A stretch of DNA of 8,058 bases, from positions 1 through 8,058 of the forward strand of contig CAAEQN010000104.1 of NCBI GenBank assembly GCA_900758165.1. Direction: 5' to 3'. Of the stretch, positions 1 to 5,390 are shown piece after piece. Numbering within the stretch: the first letter of the stretch is position 1; every line of letters starts with the position of its first letter. A program made the position numbers and the translations under genes. The notes beneath the pieces are model-generated. The model did not search any database. It was not told the origin of the DNA and worked only from the letters and a program-made list of their open reading frames with translations. The stretch comes from Clostridia bacterium (GTDB taxonomy: Bacteria > Bacillota > Clostridia > TANB77 > CAG-508).

Positions 1-2
1 TA

Positions 3-50
3 TATTTAAATCAAGATGGATCAATAAAAATAGAGTTTAAAAGGAAATAA
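3..50 (+). CDS. possible C-terminal tail of an upstream gene (partial)
   Basis: Reading from base 3, an open frame of 15 codons enters from the left edge and ends at TAA 48-50. It encodes a charged tail ending in IEFKRK. Its stop lies just before the GGTGAG ribosome binding site of rbgA, which would be normal operon spacing. Another frame, from base 2, stops at 38-40, so the assignment is uncertain. The fragment is too short to recognise a family. In many Clostridia lepB (signal peptidase I) precedes rbgA, but nothing visible here confirms that. Confidence 0.3.
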   Translation, partial: YLNQDGSIKIEFKRK

Positions 51-60
51 GGTGAGTAAA

Positions 61-973
61 ATGAATAATGAAAAAAGTTGTGCAAGTACAAGTATCAACT
101 GGTATCCACGGACATATGAAAAAAGCTATGGACCAAATAGAACAAGATGTGAAATTAGTAGATATAATAATAGAAATATTAGACGCTAGAATACCTGTTT
201 CTAGCCAAAACCCAGAAGTGCAAAAACTAATAAGCAGTAAAAAGAAAATAATAATATTAAATAAATCAGATTTAGCAGATGAAAAAGAAAACAAAAAATG
301 GGTAAATTATTTTGAACAAAATGAAATACCAGTAATATTATGCAACTCAAATACTGGAGATGGCGTAAATAAAATTACAAATACAGTAAATCAAATAATG
401 AAAGATGAAAAGCAAAAAGCCGAACAAAAAGGAAGAATTTCAAAAATAATTAGAGCTATGATTATAGGAATACCAAATGTTGGAAAATCTTCATTTATTA
501 ATAGAGTATCAAATAAAGCCACGATGAAAGTTGGAAATAAGCCAGGAGTAACAAAACAAAAACAATGGATACGCCTATCAAATAATATAGAGCTTTTAGA
601 TACGCCAGGAGTATTATGGCCAAAACTAGAAAAAGAAGAAACTGCACTAAATTTAGCGTATACAGGAACTATAAAAAGTGATATATTAGAAGAAACAGAA
701 ATAGCCTACAACTTATTGAAATATTTAATAGAAAATTATAAAGAAAATGTAATAATAAAATATAAGTTAAATGAAGAAGTTGTTAATAAAATACTAGAGA
801 GTCAAAAAATGGAGACAAATGAAAGAATAGTAGAAATAATGAACTACATAGGAGAAAAAAGAGGAGCAATAACAAAAGGAAACAATATAGATTTAGAAAA
901 AGTTTCTAAAATAATTTTAGATGATTTTAGAAATGGAAATTTAGGAAAAATTACTTTAGAAAAAGTGGAATAA
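61..973 (+). CDS. rbgA: ribosome biogenesis GTPase RbgA (YlqF), N-terminus split by a frameshift
   Basis: RbgA is a circularly permuted GTPase needed for late assembly of the 50S ribosomal subunit. The uninterrupted frame is 68-973 (301 residues). Counted from Met68, it shows the permuted motif order: DARIP at 39-43, G4 NKSD at 65-68, G1 GIPNVGKSS at 134-142, G2 threonine in PGVT near 162, and G3 DTPG at 178-181, followed by the usual C-terminal ANTAR-like helical region. The family starts with a short leader and then NWYPGHMKKA. Here INWYP is in the frame of ATG 61 and GHMKKA in the frame of ATG 68, with one extra base near 109. ATG 61 lies 4 bases after GGTGAG (51-56), so translation probably begins there; an in-frame GTG at 52 is an alternative. 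As written, the product from Met68 lacks the WYP part of its signature. A sequencing error is the simplest cause. The family call itself is very secure. Confidence 0.93.
100..118 (+). other. +1 frameshift site inside the WYPGHM signature of rbgA
   Basis: TGG TAT CCA (100-108) reads W-Y-P in the frame of ATG 61, and GGA CAT ATG (110-118) reads G-H-M in the frame of ATG 68. Base 109 (C) is the one base too many. Removing it restores the family signature and joins a well-placed start codon to the rest of the gene. Without the shift, the upstream frame meets CGG, a codon I do not see used elsewhere in this window, and stops at TAG 187-189. Confidence 0.88.
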
Positions 974-974
974 T

Positions 975-1003
975 TAAACAAAATAAAACAGAAAGGATAT
1001 AAT
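975..1003 (+). promoter_or_regulatory. possible sigma-A promoter upstream of mrnC
   Basis: TAAACA (975-980, four of six matches to TTGACA) is 17 bases before a perfect TATAAT (998-1003). A transcript would start near 1010, leaving a leader of about 18 bases with no Shine-Dalgarno before the TTG start of mrnC. In DNA this AT-rich a TATAAT can occur by chance, and mrnC could equally be read through from rbgA. Confidence 0.33.
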
Positions 1004-1016
1004 ATTTATATTATAT
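997..1016 (+). repeat. perfect AT inverted repeat between Shine-Dalgarno and start of mrnC
   Basis: ATATAATAT (997-1005) and ATATTATAT (1008-1016) are exact reverse complements separated by TT; in RNA they could form eight A-U pairs around a four-base loop. The repeat directly follows GAAAGG (991-996), the only Shine-Dalgarno-like site near mrnC, and ends 11 bases before its TTG start. It overlaps the possible -10 box. The stem is weak because it has no G-C pair. Confidence 0.45.
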
Positions 1017-1027
1017 AAACGAAAAAA

Positions 1028-1426
1028 TTGATAGAATTATTAAAAGATATGGATATAAACAAAGTAAATACAAAATCACCTCTTACTTGGGCATATATAG
1101 GGGATGCGGTATATGAGCTATTTATACGTAATTATCTAGTGAGCAATACAGGATTAAAACCTCACATGTTACACATAGAAGCCATAAAATATGTTAAAGC
1201 TGATGCACAAGCTAATATATTAAAAAAGATATATGAAGAATTAACTCAAGAAGAGAAAGATATAGTAAGACGTGGAAGAAATGCAGAAAATCATCATTTA
1301 CCAAAGAACGCAACATTAGAAGAATATCAATATTCAACTGCATTTGAAGCTTTAATAGGTTATTTATATTTAACAAAACAAGATAATAGGTTAGAAGAAA
1401 TACTTAATTTATGTTTAGAGAAATAA
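1028..1426 (+). CDS. mrnC: Mini-ribonuclease III (23S rRNA maturation)
   Basis: Mini-RNase III is a small dimeric RNase III-type endonuclease without the double-stranded RNA binding domain. In B. subtilis it trims the ends of 23S rRNA, acting on pre-50S particles. The 132 residues are close to the family's usual length. The first catalytic block is LTWAYIGDAVYELFIR (about 19-34, metal-binding Asp26) and the second is TAFEALIGYLYL (about 104-115, Glu107). Between them is the basic segment RRGRNAENHHLPKN that typifies the family. The start is uncertain: TTG 1028 gives the full N-terminal helix but has no Shine-Dalgarno at normal distance, since GAAAGG at 991-996 is 31 bases away. ATG 1049 would still keep both catalytic blocks. 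It lies 54 bases after rbgA. In B. subtilis the gene is beside cysS and rlmB instead; here it is paired with another 50S maturation factor. Confidence 0.93.
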   Translation: MIELLKDMDINKVNTKSPLTWAYIGDAVYELFIRNYLVSNTGLKPHMLHIEAIKYVKADAQANILKKIYEELTQEEKDIVRRGRNAENHHLPKNATLEEYQYSTAFEALIGYLYLTKQDNRLEEILNLCLEK

Positions 1427-1528
1427 ATGTTTTGTTACGCATCATATATATTTTTATTTATCAAGACATTGTTGCAAATGAGGTTTTGCAGAAAATTTCA
1501 TAAATCTAATTAAAAATTGCAATAAACC

Positions 1529-1557
1529 TTGTAATATTTTGTATAAATTGGTATACT
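1529..1557 (+). promoter_or_regulatory. sigma-A promoter of the asp23-to-fhs operon
   Basis: TTGTAA (1529-1534) is separated by exactly 17 bases from TATACT (1552-1557). TG at 1549-1550, one base before the -10 box, makes it an extended -10 promoter, and the DNA upstream is rich in A and T tracts. The predicted start is near 1563-1565, giving a leader of about 60 bases. It lies in the largest gap before the operon and is the best promoter match internal to the window. Confidence 0.75.
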
Positions 1558-1565
1558 ATAGTAGA

Positions 1566-1588
1566 AGTTTTTTATAGAATAAAAAACT
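1566..1588 (+). repeat. hairpin at the 5' end of the asp23 leader
   Basis: Ten bases, AGTTTTTTAT (1566-1575), pair with ATAAAAAACT (1579-1588) around the loop AGA. With the promoter at 1529-1557, this stem begins within about three bases of the predicted transcript 5' end. Such a 5' stem can protect an mRNA from 5'-end-dependent decay. There is no U-tract after it, so it is not a terminator. Confidence 0.55.
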
Positions 1589-1624
1589 ATTAAACTAAAA
1601 TAAAAATAATATGGAGGTATTATT

Positions 1625-2053
1625 ATGGAAAAAGAAGAGAACGTAAAAGAAAACGAAAGCGAGATAGTAATTGAAAACCAAGAAGGAGAAACAAGTAATA
1701 TACAAATATCAAATGATGTTGTTGCAGTAATAGCTGGAAAAGCTGTAGCAGAAGCTCCTGGAGTATTTGCAATGGCAGGAGGATTTGCAGGAGGAATTTC
1801 AGAAGTATTAAGTGGAAAGAAAAATTTATCTAAAGGAATTAAAGTAGAAGTTGGAGAAAAAGAAACAAAAATAGACGTAAATATAATAGTAGAATATGGT
1901 TCTAGAATCCCAGATGTTGCATTTGATATCCAAAATAGAGTAAAAACAGCAGTAGAAGGAATGACTGGATTAAAAGTAGTAGCTGTTAATGTACATGTAC
2001 AAGGAGTAAATACAGATACTGCAAGCCAAGAAGAAGAAACAGAAAACAAATAA
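1625..2053 (+). CDS. Asp23/Gls24 family envelope stress protein
   Basis: This 142-residue protein belongs to the Asp23/Gls24 (DUF322) family, cytoplasmic proteins that AmaP holds at the membrane in staphylococci and that are linked to cell-envelope stress. An acidic N-terminal tail (about 1-27) precedes the conserved domain: NDVVAVIAGKAVAEAPGVFAM near 29-50, a glycine-rich GGFAGG segment, GIKVEVGEKETKIDVNIIVEYG around 75-96, IPDVAFDIQNRVKTAVEGMTG, and the final VNVHVQGV strand. The C-terminus is acidic and probably disordered. ATG 1625 is 7 bases after GGAGG (1613-1617). It is the first gene behind the promoter at 1529-1557. Its place ahead of nusB matches B. subtilis yqhY. I cannot tell from sequence whether it is the stress-type Asp23 or the YqhY type, which has been linked to fatty-acid synthesis genes. 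Confidence 0.92.
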   Translation: MEKEENVKENESEIVIENQEGETSNIQISNDVVAVIAGKAVAEAPGVFAMAGGFAGGISEVLSGKKNLSKGIKVEVGEKETKIDVNIIVEYGSRIPDVAFDIQNRVKTAVEGMTGLKVVAVNVHVQGVNTDTASQEEETENK

Positions 2054-2068
2054 AAAAGGATAAAAATA

Positions 2069-2109
2069 CTTTATAAAGGCACGAAGAAATATATCCGTGC
2101 CTTATAAAG
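2069..2109 (+). repeat. strong intercistronic hairpin between asp23 and amaP
   Basis: The left arm at 2069-2083 and right arm at 2096-2109 pair over 14 positions with one bulged A. The core is AGGCACG with CGTGCCT, among the most GC-rich runs of any spacer here. The 12-base loop is 2084-2095. No U-tract follows; the GGAGG of amaP (2116-2120) begins 6 bases later. It is better read as a processing, stability or translation-control element than as an intrinsic terminator, though partial termination is possible. Confidence 0.7.
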
Positions 2110-2126
2110 ATATATGGAGGTAATAT

Positions 2127-2684
2127 ATGAAATTTTTAGATAAAATGGTCTTGTTTATATTTTCAGTAATGATGTTAATAATATCAATATTGACACTTTC
2201 AGTTATATTTAACTGGGTAGATGTAGTAACAGTATATGTTATAATGAATAGTGCTCTTAAGAGTACCACTATATGCAATATACTAATAGGAGTAAATATT
2301 TTATTTATACTATTAGCAATTAAAGGCATATTTTTTGAGTCAAAAGATGAAGGCAAAGAATCTTATAAAGGTGGAATACTACTTGAAAATGATGATGGTA
2401 AATTGTTAATAACAAAAGAAACTTTAACCAGCATTGTAAATTCTGTAGTATCTGGATTTGAAAGTGTAAAAAGCCAACAATCAAAAGTATATTTAGATGA
2501 AAATAATGATTTATCTATAGTATTAACCATAGAAGTATCTGACAATGCTATAATTAAAGAATTAAGTAACAATATACAAATACGTATAAAAGATGCCATC
2601 AAAAAATCTTTGGATGTAGAGGTAAAAAGTTTAGATATAAGAGTGAAAGATGTTGTTAAACAAGAGACAGGCAAAGAAATTTAA
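2127..2684 (+). CDS. amaP: AmaP, membrane anchor for Asp23-family protein
   Basis: AmaP is the integral membrane partner that tethers Asp23 to the cytoplasmic membrane. The 185 residues fit the family. Two hydrophobic helices, roughly 6-29 and 49-70, form an N-terminal hairpin with a short connecting loop. A charged linker (about 71-90) leads to a C-terminal soluble domain that resembles Asp23 itself: GKLLITKETLTSIVNSVV (91-108), a segment of alternating hydrophobic residues around SIVLTIEVSDNA (120-131), then an amphipathic helix and a VKSLDIRVKDV strand (about 156-166). ATG 2127 is 6 bases after GGAGG (2116-2120). It follows the Asp23-family gene by 73 bases, with the strong hairpin 2069-2109 between them, and precedes the DUF2273 gene, the usual trio. 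Its Asp23-like domain suggests direct heterotypic contact with the preceding product. Confidence 0.88.
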   Translation: MKFLDKMVLFIFSVMMLIISILTLSVIFNWVDVVTVYVIMNSALKSTTICNILIGVNILFILLAIKGIFFESKDEGKESYKGGILLENDDGKLLITKETLTSIVNSVVSGFESVKSQQSKVYLDENNDLSIVLTIEVSDNAIIKELSNNIQIRIKDAIKKSLDVEVKSLDIRVKDVVKQETGKEI

Positions 2685-2687
2685 AAG

Positions 2688-2707
2688 TTAATAATAAAAA
2701 TTATTAA
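2688..2707 (+). repeat. AT-only intercistronic hairpin between amaP and the DUF2273 gene
   Basis: TTAATAAT (2688-2695) and ATTATTAA (2700-2707) are exact complements around the loop AAAA, starting 4 bases after the amaP stop. The stem is all A-U and has no U-tract behind it, so termination is unlikely. It may be chance in AT-rich spacer. Confidence 0.35.
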
Positions 2708-2735
2708 AGGTGAAATTTTAAGAAAGAAGGTTAAT

Positions 2736-2939
2736 ATGGACGACGTAAAAAACTTTTTTAAAAATTACGGAGGAGCCGTAATTGGAGCAATAATTGCAAT
2801 AATAATCTTATGCACACATTTATATGAACTTATAATTTGGATAGTATTTATTTGTTTAGGATTATATTTAGGAAATTATATACAACATAATAAATCAGAA
2901 GTAAAAGAAAAATTGAAGAGATTTATAGATAGACTATAA
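2736..2939 (+). CDS. DUF2273 small integral membrane protein of the Asp23-AmaP module
   Basis: This 67-residue protein has two closely spaced hydrophobic helices, about 12-26 and 30-48, with a glycine-containing first helix (GGAVIGAIIAIIIL) and a conserved GLYLGNYI end to the second. A basic amphipathic tail (SEVKEKLKRFIDRL) follows, probably lying along the inner face of the membrane. This matches DUF2273, a family regularly encoded next to amaP and Asp23-family genes. Its molecular role is not established; a structural role at the membrane with AmaP is an inference from gene context. ATG 2736 is 5 bases after AGAAAGAAGG (2721-2730). It lies 51 bases after amaP and only 13 before nusB, so co-transcription with nusB is very likely. 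Confidence 0.85.
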   Translation: MDDVKNFFKNYGGAVIGAIIAIIILCTHLYELIIWIVFICLGLYLGNYIQHNKSEVKEKLKRFIDRL

Positions 2940-2952
2940 TAAGGGGAGACAA

Positions 2953-3348
2953 ATGGAAGAGATAACAAAAAGAGAACTTGCTTTTTGCTATATATATAGC
3001 CAAGAAATACAAGGACAAAATAGCAAATCACAAGTAAAATTGTTTTTAGATAGTATAGAAGTTGAAGATGGAAAATCAAGAGAATACGTAAAAGAAATTG
3101 CAAAAGGTATAAAAGAAAACAATGAAGAAATAACAAATATAATATCAAAAAATTTAAAAGAAGGTTGGACTATAGATAGAATATCTACAGTTGATTTGGC
3201 ATTATTAAAACTTGCAATATATGAAATAAAATATAAAGAAATTCCATATAAGATAATAATAAATGAAGCTGTTAATATAGCCAAGAAGTATGGAGAAGAA
3301 ACTTCAGCTCCTTTTATAAACGGAGTTCTTGCAAAAATAGTAGCATAA
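2953..3348 (+). CDS. nusB: transcription antitermination factor NusB
   Basis: NusB binds boxA RNA together with ribosomal protein S10 (NusE) and promotes antitermination and proper processing of rRNA transcripts. The 131 residues match the usual length and the all-helical fold. Typical landmarks are the N-terminal TKRELAFCYIYSQE (about 5-18, with the conserved Arg), EGWTIDRISTVDLALLKLAIYEI (about 70-92), and INEAVNIAKKYGEETSAPFINGVLAKI (about 103-129), the strongest signature of the family. ATG 2953 follows GGGGAG (2943-2948) by 4 bases. It sits between the Asp23 module and xseA. In B. subtilis nusB likewise follows the Asp23 homologue yqhY, but there folD separates it from xseA; here the gap to xseA is 30 bases and folD is absent. 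Confidence 0.96.
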   Translation: MEEITKRELAFCYIYSQEIQGQNSKSQVKLFLDSIEVEDGKSREYVKEIAKGIKENNEEITNIISKNLKEGWTIDRISTVDLALLKLAIYEIKYKEIPYKIIINEAVNIAKKYGEETSAPFINGVLAKIVA

Positions 3349-3378
3349 AAATATTTGCTATTTAAGAAGGAATGAAAG

Positions 3379-4569
3379 ATGGAATATAACCCAATAACAG
3401 TAACTGATTTAAATAAATATATAAAAGAAAAAATTGATAATGATGAAATGCTAAACAATGTTTTAATAAAGGGAGAAATATCTAATTTTAAAAATCATTA
3501 TACAGGACATATGTATTTTACATTAAAAGATGAAAATTCATTAATAAAATGCGTAATGTTTAAAACATATACTACGCATTTATCATTTATGCCAAAAGAT
3601 GGAATGAAAGTAATAATTCTTGGAAGCGTTTCTGTATTTGAAAGAGACGGGGTATACCAAGTTTATGCAAAGGCAATGAAAGAAGATGGACTTGGTAGTT
3701 TATATACAGCTTATGAAGAGTTAAAGAATAAATTAGAACAAGAGGGATTATTTAATAAAGAACATAAAAAGAAGATACCTTTTATGCCAAAAACAATAGG
3801 AGTTCTAACTTCAAATACAGGAGCAGTTATAAGAGATATAATAAATGTAAGTACAAGGAGAAATCCAAATGTACATATAAAGCTATACCCTGTACCAGTG
3901 CAAGGACCAGGAGCAAGTGAAAAAATAGCAGAAGGCATAAAATTTATGAATGAAAATAAACTAGCAGATGTATTAATTATAGGTAGAGGAGGAGGATCTT
4001 TAGAAGATTTATGGCCTTTTAATGAGGAAATAGTTGCAAGGGCAATTTATGATAGTGAAATACCAATAATTTCTGCAGTTGGACATGAAACAGATTTTAC
4101 AATAGCAGACTTTGTAGCAGATTTGAGAGCTCCAACACCTTCAGCTGCGGCTGAATTAGCAGTTGCAAATGTTGATGATATAAAATATACTTTGCAAACA
4201 TATAACAATAGATATAAAACAGCATTAAGAAAAAAGATAGAGTTAATGAAGTTAGAATATGAAAAATGTATGCAAAGACAAGCTTTTAAAAATCCAACAC
4301 AGAAAATAAATGAACAATATATGCTAGTTGATATGAAAATAAAGATAATACAAAATAGCATAAAAATAAAATTAAAAGAAGGAAAAACAAATTTCGTAAA
4401 ACAAGTTTCAAGAATAGATTCACTTAGCCCTTTAAAAACTTTAGCAAGAGGATATAGCATTGTAACAAAAGAAAATGGTCAAATAGCAAAAGAAGCTAAA
4501 GAATTGTCTAAAGGAGAAAAAATTGCAATTAGGTTAAGTGATGGAAAAATAAATGCTACAGTTAATTAG
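3379..4569 (+). CDS. xseA: exodeoxyribonuclease VII large subunit XseA
   Basis: XseA is the catalytic subunit of exonuclease VII, which degrades single-stranded DNA from both ends to oligonucleotides in repair. Residues about 1-100 form the OB-fold DNA-binding domain, including LIKGEISNFK and HMYFTLKDE. The catalytic core follows, with IGVLTSNTGAVIRDI (140-154), IIGRGGGSLEDLWPFNEE (200-217) and SAVGHETDFTIADFVADLRA (232-251), then PTPSAAAEL (252-260). Residues about 265-355 are a charged helical region expected to form the long coiled coil that binds XseB. The LARGYSIV block near the C-terminus is also typical. At 396 residues it is somewhat shorter than the B. subtilis and Escherichia coli proteins, probably in the coiled coil, but no motif is missing. 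ATG 3379 is 8 bases after AAGAAGG (3364-3370). It is followed 48 bases later by its partner xseB. Confidence 0.97.
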   Translation: MEYNPITVTDLNKYIKEKIDNDEMLNNVLIKGEISNFKNHYTGHMYFTLKDENSLIKCVMFKTYTTHLSFMPKDGMKVIILGSVSVFERDGVYQVYAKAMKEDGLGSLYTAYEELKNKLEQEGLFNKEHKKKIPFMPKTIGVLTSNTGAVIRDIINVSTRRNPNVHIKLYPVPVQGPGASEKIAEGIKFMNENKLADVLIIGRGGGSLEDLWPFNEEIVARAIYDSEIPIISAVGHETDFTIADFVADLRAPTPSAAAELAVANVDDIKYTLQTYNNRYKTALRKKIELMKLEYEKCMQRQAFKNPTQKINEQYMLVDMKIKIIQNSIKIKLKEGKTNFVKQVSRIDSLSPLKTLARGYSIVTKENGQIAKEAKELSKGEKIAIRLSDGKINATVN

Positions 4570-4582
4570 GAGAATAAAAGTA

Positions 4583-4617
4583 GAGAGGAGTTTATAGTTT
4601 TAAACTATAGAATAGAT
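4583..4617 (+). promoter_or_regulatory. Shine-Dalgarno separated from the xseB start by a hairpin
   Basis: The good Shine-Dalgarno GAGAGGAG (4583-4590) is 27 bases before ATG 4618, too far for normal initiation. The bases between are not random: 4591-4611 folds into nine pairs (one U-G) around the loop TTA. If folded, only ATAGAT (4612-4617) separates the stem from the ATG, an effective spacing of 6. No in-frame ATG, GTG or TTG lies between the site and 4618, so the gap cannot be explained by an earlier standard start. Confidence 0.6.
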
Positions 4618-4848
4618 ATGAAAGAAGATATAAATTTTGAAGAAGCAATGAAGAAATTAGAAAGTATTGCAGATGAATTAGAAAAAGGGAATTTAAGTTT
4701 AGATGAATCTGTTAATAAATTTGAAGAAGGAATGAATTTGGCTAAAAAATGTAATGACTTTTTAGAATCAGCAGAAAAGAAAATAACAATGTTAATTAAC
4801 GATAAAAATGAAATAAAAGAAGAAAATTTTGAAGTAAAAGAAGATTAA
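4618..4848 (+). CDS. xseB: exodeoxyribonuclease VII small subunit XseB
   Basis: XseB is the small helical subunit of exonuclease VII; several copies wrap the coiled coil of XseA. The 76 residues match the family length. The signature is clear: NFEEAMKKLESIADELEKGNLSLDESVNKFEEGM at about 6-39, then a second helix with KKCNDFLESAEKKI (about 43-56). The C-terminal tail is acidic and variable. The start ATG 4618 puts the FEEA motif at its usual distance from the N-terminus. Its ribosome binding site is unusual, with a hairpin between the Shine-Dalgarno and the start codon. It lies 48 bases after xseA, so equal supply of the two subunits must be set by translation, and XseB is needed in excess over XseA. 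Confidence 0.96.
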   Translation: MKEDINFEEAMKKLESIADELEKGNLSLDESVNKFEEGMNLAKKCNDFLESAEKKITMLINDKNEIKEENFEVKED

Positions 4849-4894
4849 TAAAAAATAAATATAATACAGAGAAAATAAAAGAAGAGGGACAATA

Positions 4895-5326
4895 ATGAAT
4901 TTTTATATACAATATAGATATTTAATAGTTCCATTTGTAACTTGGTTTTGTGTGCAAACATTTAAAGTTATATATGAACTAATAACAACAAAAAAATTTA
5001 ATTTTAAAAGAATAATAGGAGCTGGAGGGATGCCCAGTGCACACTCTGCTATAGTTGTATGCTTAACAACAATGGTAGGAAGAAGTCAAGGAACAAATTC
5101 TGTAGCATTTGCAATAGCACTAATATTTTCATTAGTTGTAATGTATGATGCCTGCGGAGTAAGGAGAGAAGCGGGAAAACAAGCACATATACTAAATGAG
5201 ATTGTAAACACACCAGGGCTAACAAACGTGCAAGTAAGAGAAAAATTGGTAGAAGCATTAGGACATACTCCACTTCAAGTAATTCTAGGAGCAACAGTAG
5301 GATTTATTGTAGGAATGATATTCTAG
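4895..5326 (+). CDS. divergent PAP2 family membrane protein (YuiD-like, DUF212)
   Basis: This 143-residue membrane protein belongs to the DUF212 group related to acid phosphatase/vanadium haloperoxidase (PAP2) enzymes. Hydrophobic segments are about 8-28, 48-61, 70-84 and 125-143. Conserved polar blocks are GGMPSAHSA (44-52), YDACGVRREAGKQAHILN (84-101) and LGHTPLQV (122-129). PSAHS corresponds to the second PAP2 signature, and GHTP resembles the third but has Thr where PAP2 enzymes have Arg or a neighbouring residue, so the phosphatase reaction is uncertain. A lipid phosphate or polyprenyl phosphate substrate is only a guess. ATG 4895 is 6 bases after GAGGG (4884-4888). It follows xseB by 46 bases; in B. 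subtilis the genes after xseB are ispA and dxs, which are absent here. Confidence 0.9.
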   Translation: MNFYIQYRYLIVPFVTWFCVQTFKVIYELITTKKFNFKRIIGAGGMPSAHSAIVVCLTTMVGRSQGTNSVAFAIALIFSLVVMYDACGVRREAGKQAHILNEIVNTPGLTNVQVREKLVEALGHTPLQVILGATVGFIVGMIF

Positions 5327-5363
5327 AAATTTAAAATTTCAAAAAAAAGCAGTCCTCTTGGAC
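5326..5363 (+). repeat. two short inverted repeats in the yuiD-fhs spacer
   Basis: GAAATTT (5326-5332) and AAATTTC (5334-5340) form a palindrome that begins at the last base of the yuiD-like stop codon. After eight A residues, GTCC-TCTT-GGAC (5352-5363) forms a short, G-C-containing stem, followed by ten A residues. On the + strand no U-tract follows either, so these are not + strand terminators. The fhs Shine-Dalgarno AGGAG is downstream at 5378-5382. Confidence 0.4.
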
Positions 5364-5390
5364 GAAAAAAAAAAGATAGGAGATAGTTAG

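Noticed and set aside
1473..1490. Terminator after mrnC (TGCAAA...TTTGCA stem)
   Set aside because: The stem is only six pairs and no T-run follows, so I do not call it. The end of the rbgA-mrnC transcript remains undefined.
1510..2049. Long minus-strand open frame (179 codons) opposite the Asp23-family gene
   Set aside because: It mirrors a clearly conserved + strand gene, its product is Ser/Thr/Phe-rich in the way antisense frames of purine-rich genes are, and it has no recognisable motif.
2988..3458. Minus-strand open frame (156 codons) across nusB and the start of xseA
   Set aside because: It covers parts of two well-supported genes on the other strand and has no family resemblance.
5345..5370. 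Intrinsic terminator between the yuiD-like gene and fhs
   Set aside because: The stem GTCC-TCTT-GGAC is followed by A's, not T's, on the + strand. It would work only for minus-strand RNA, and there is no minus-strand gene to terminate.
5327..5390. Tetrahydrofolate riboswitch before fhs
   Set aside because: The spacer is only 64 bases and consists of A-runs and two tiny stems; it has no room for the riboswitch core, and I see none of its conserved segments.
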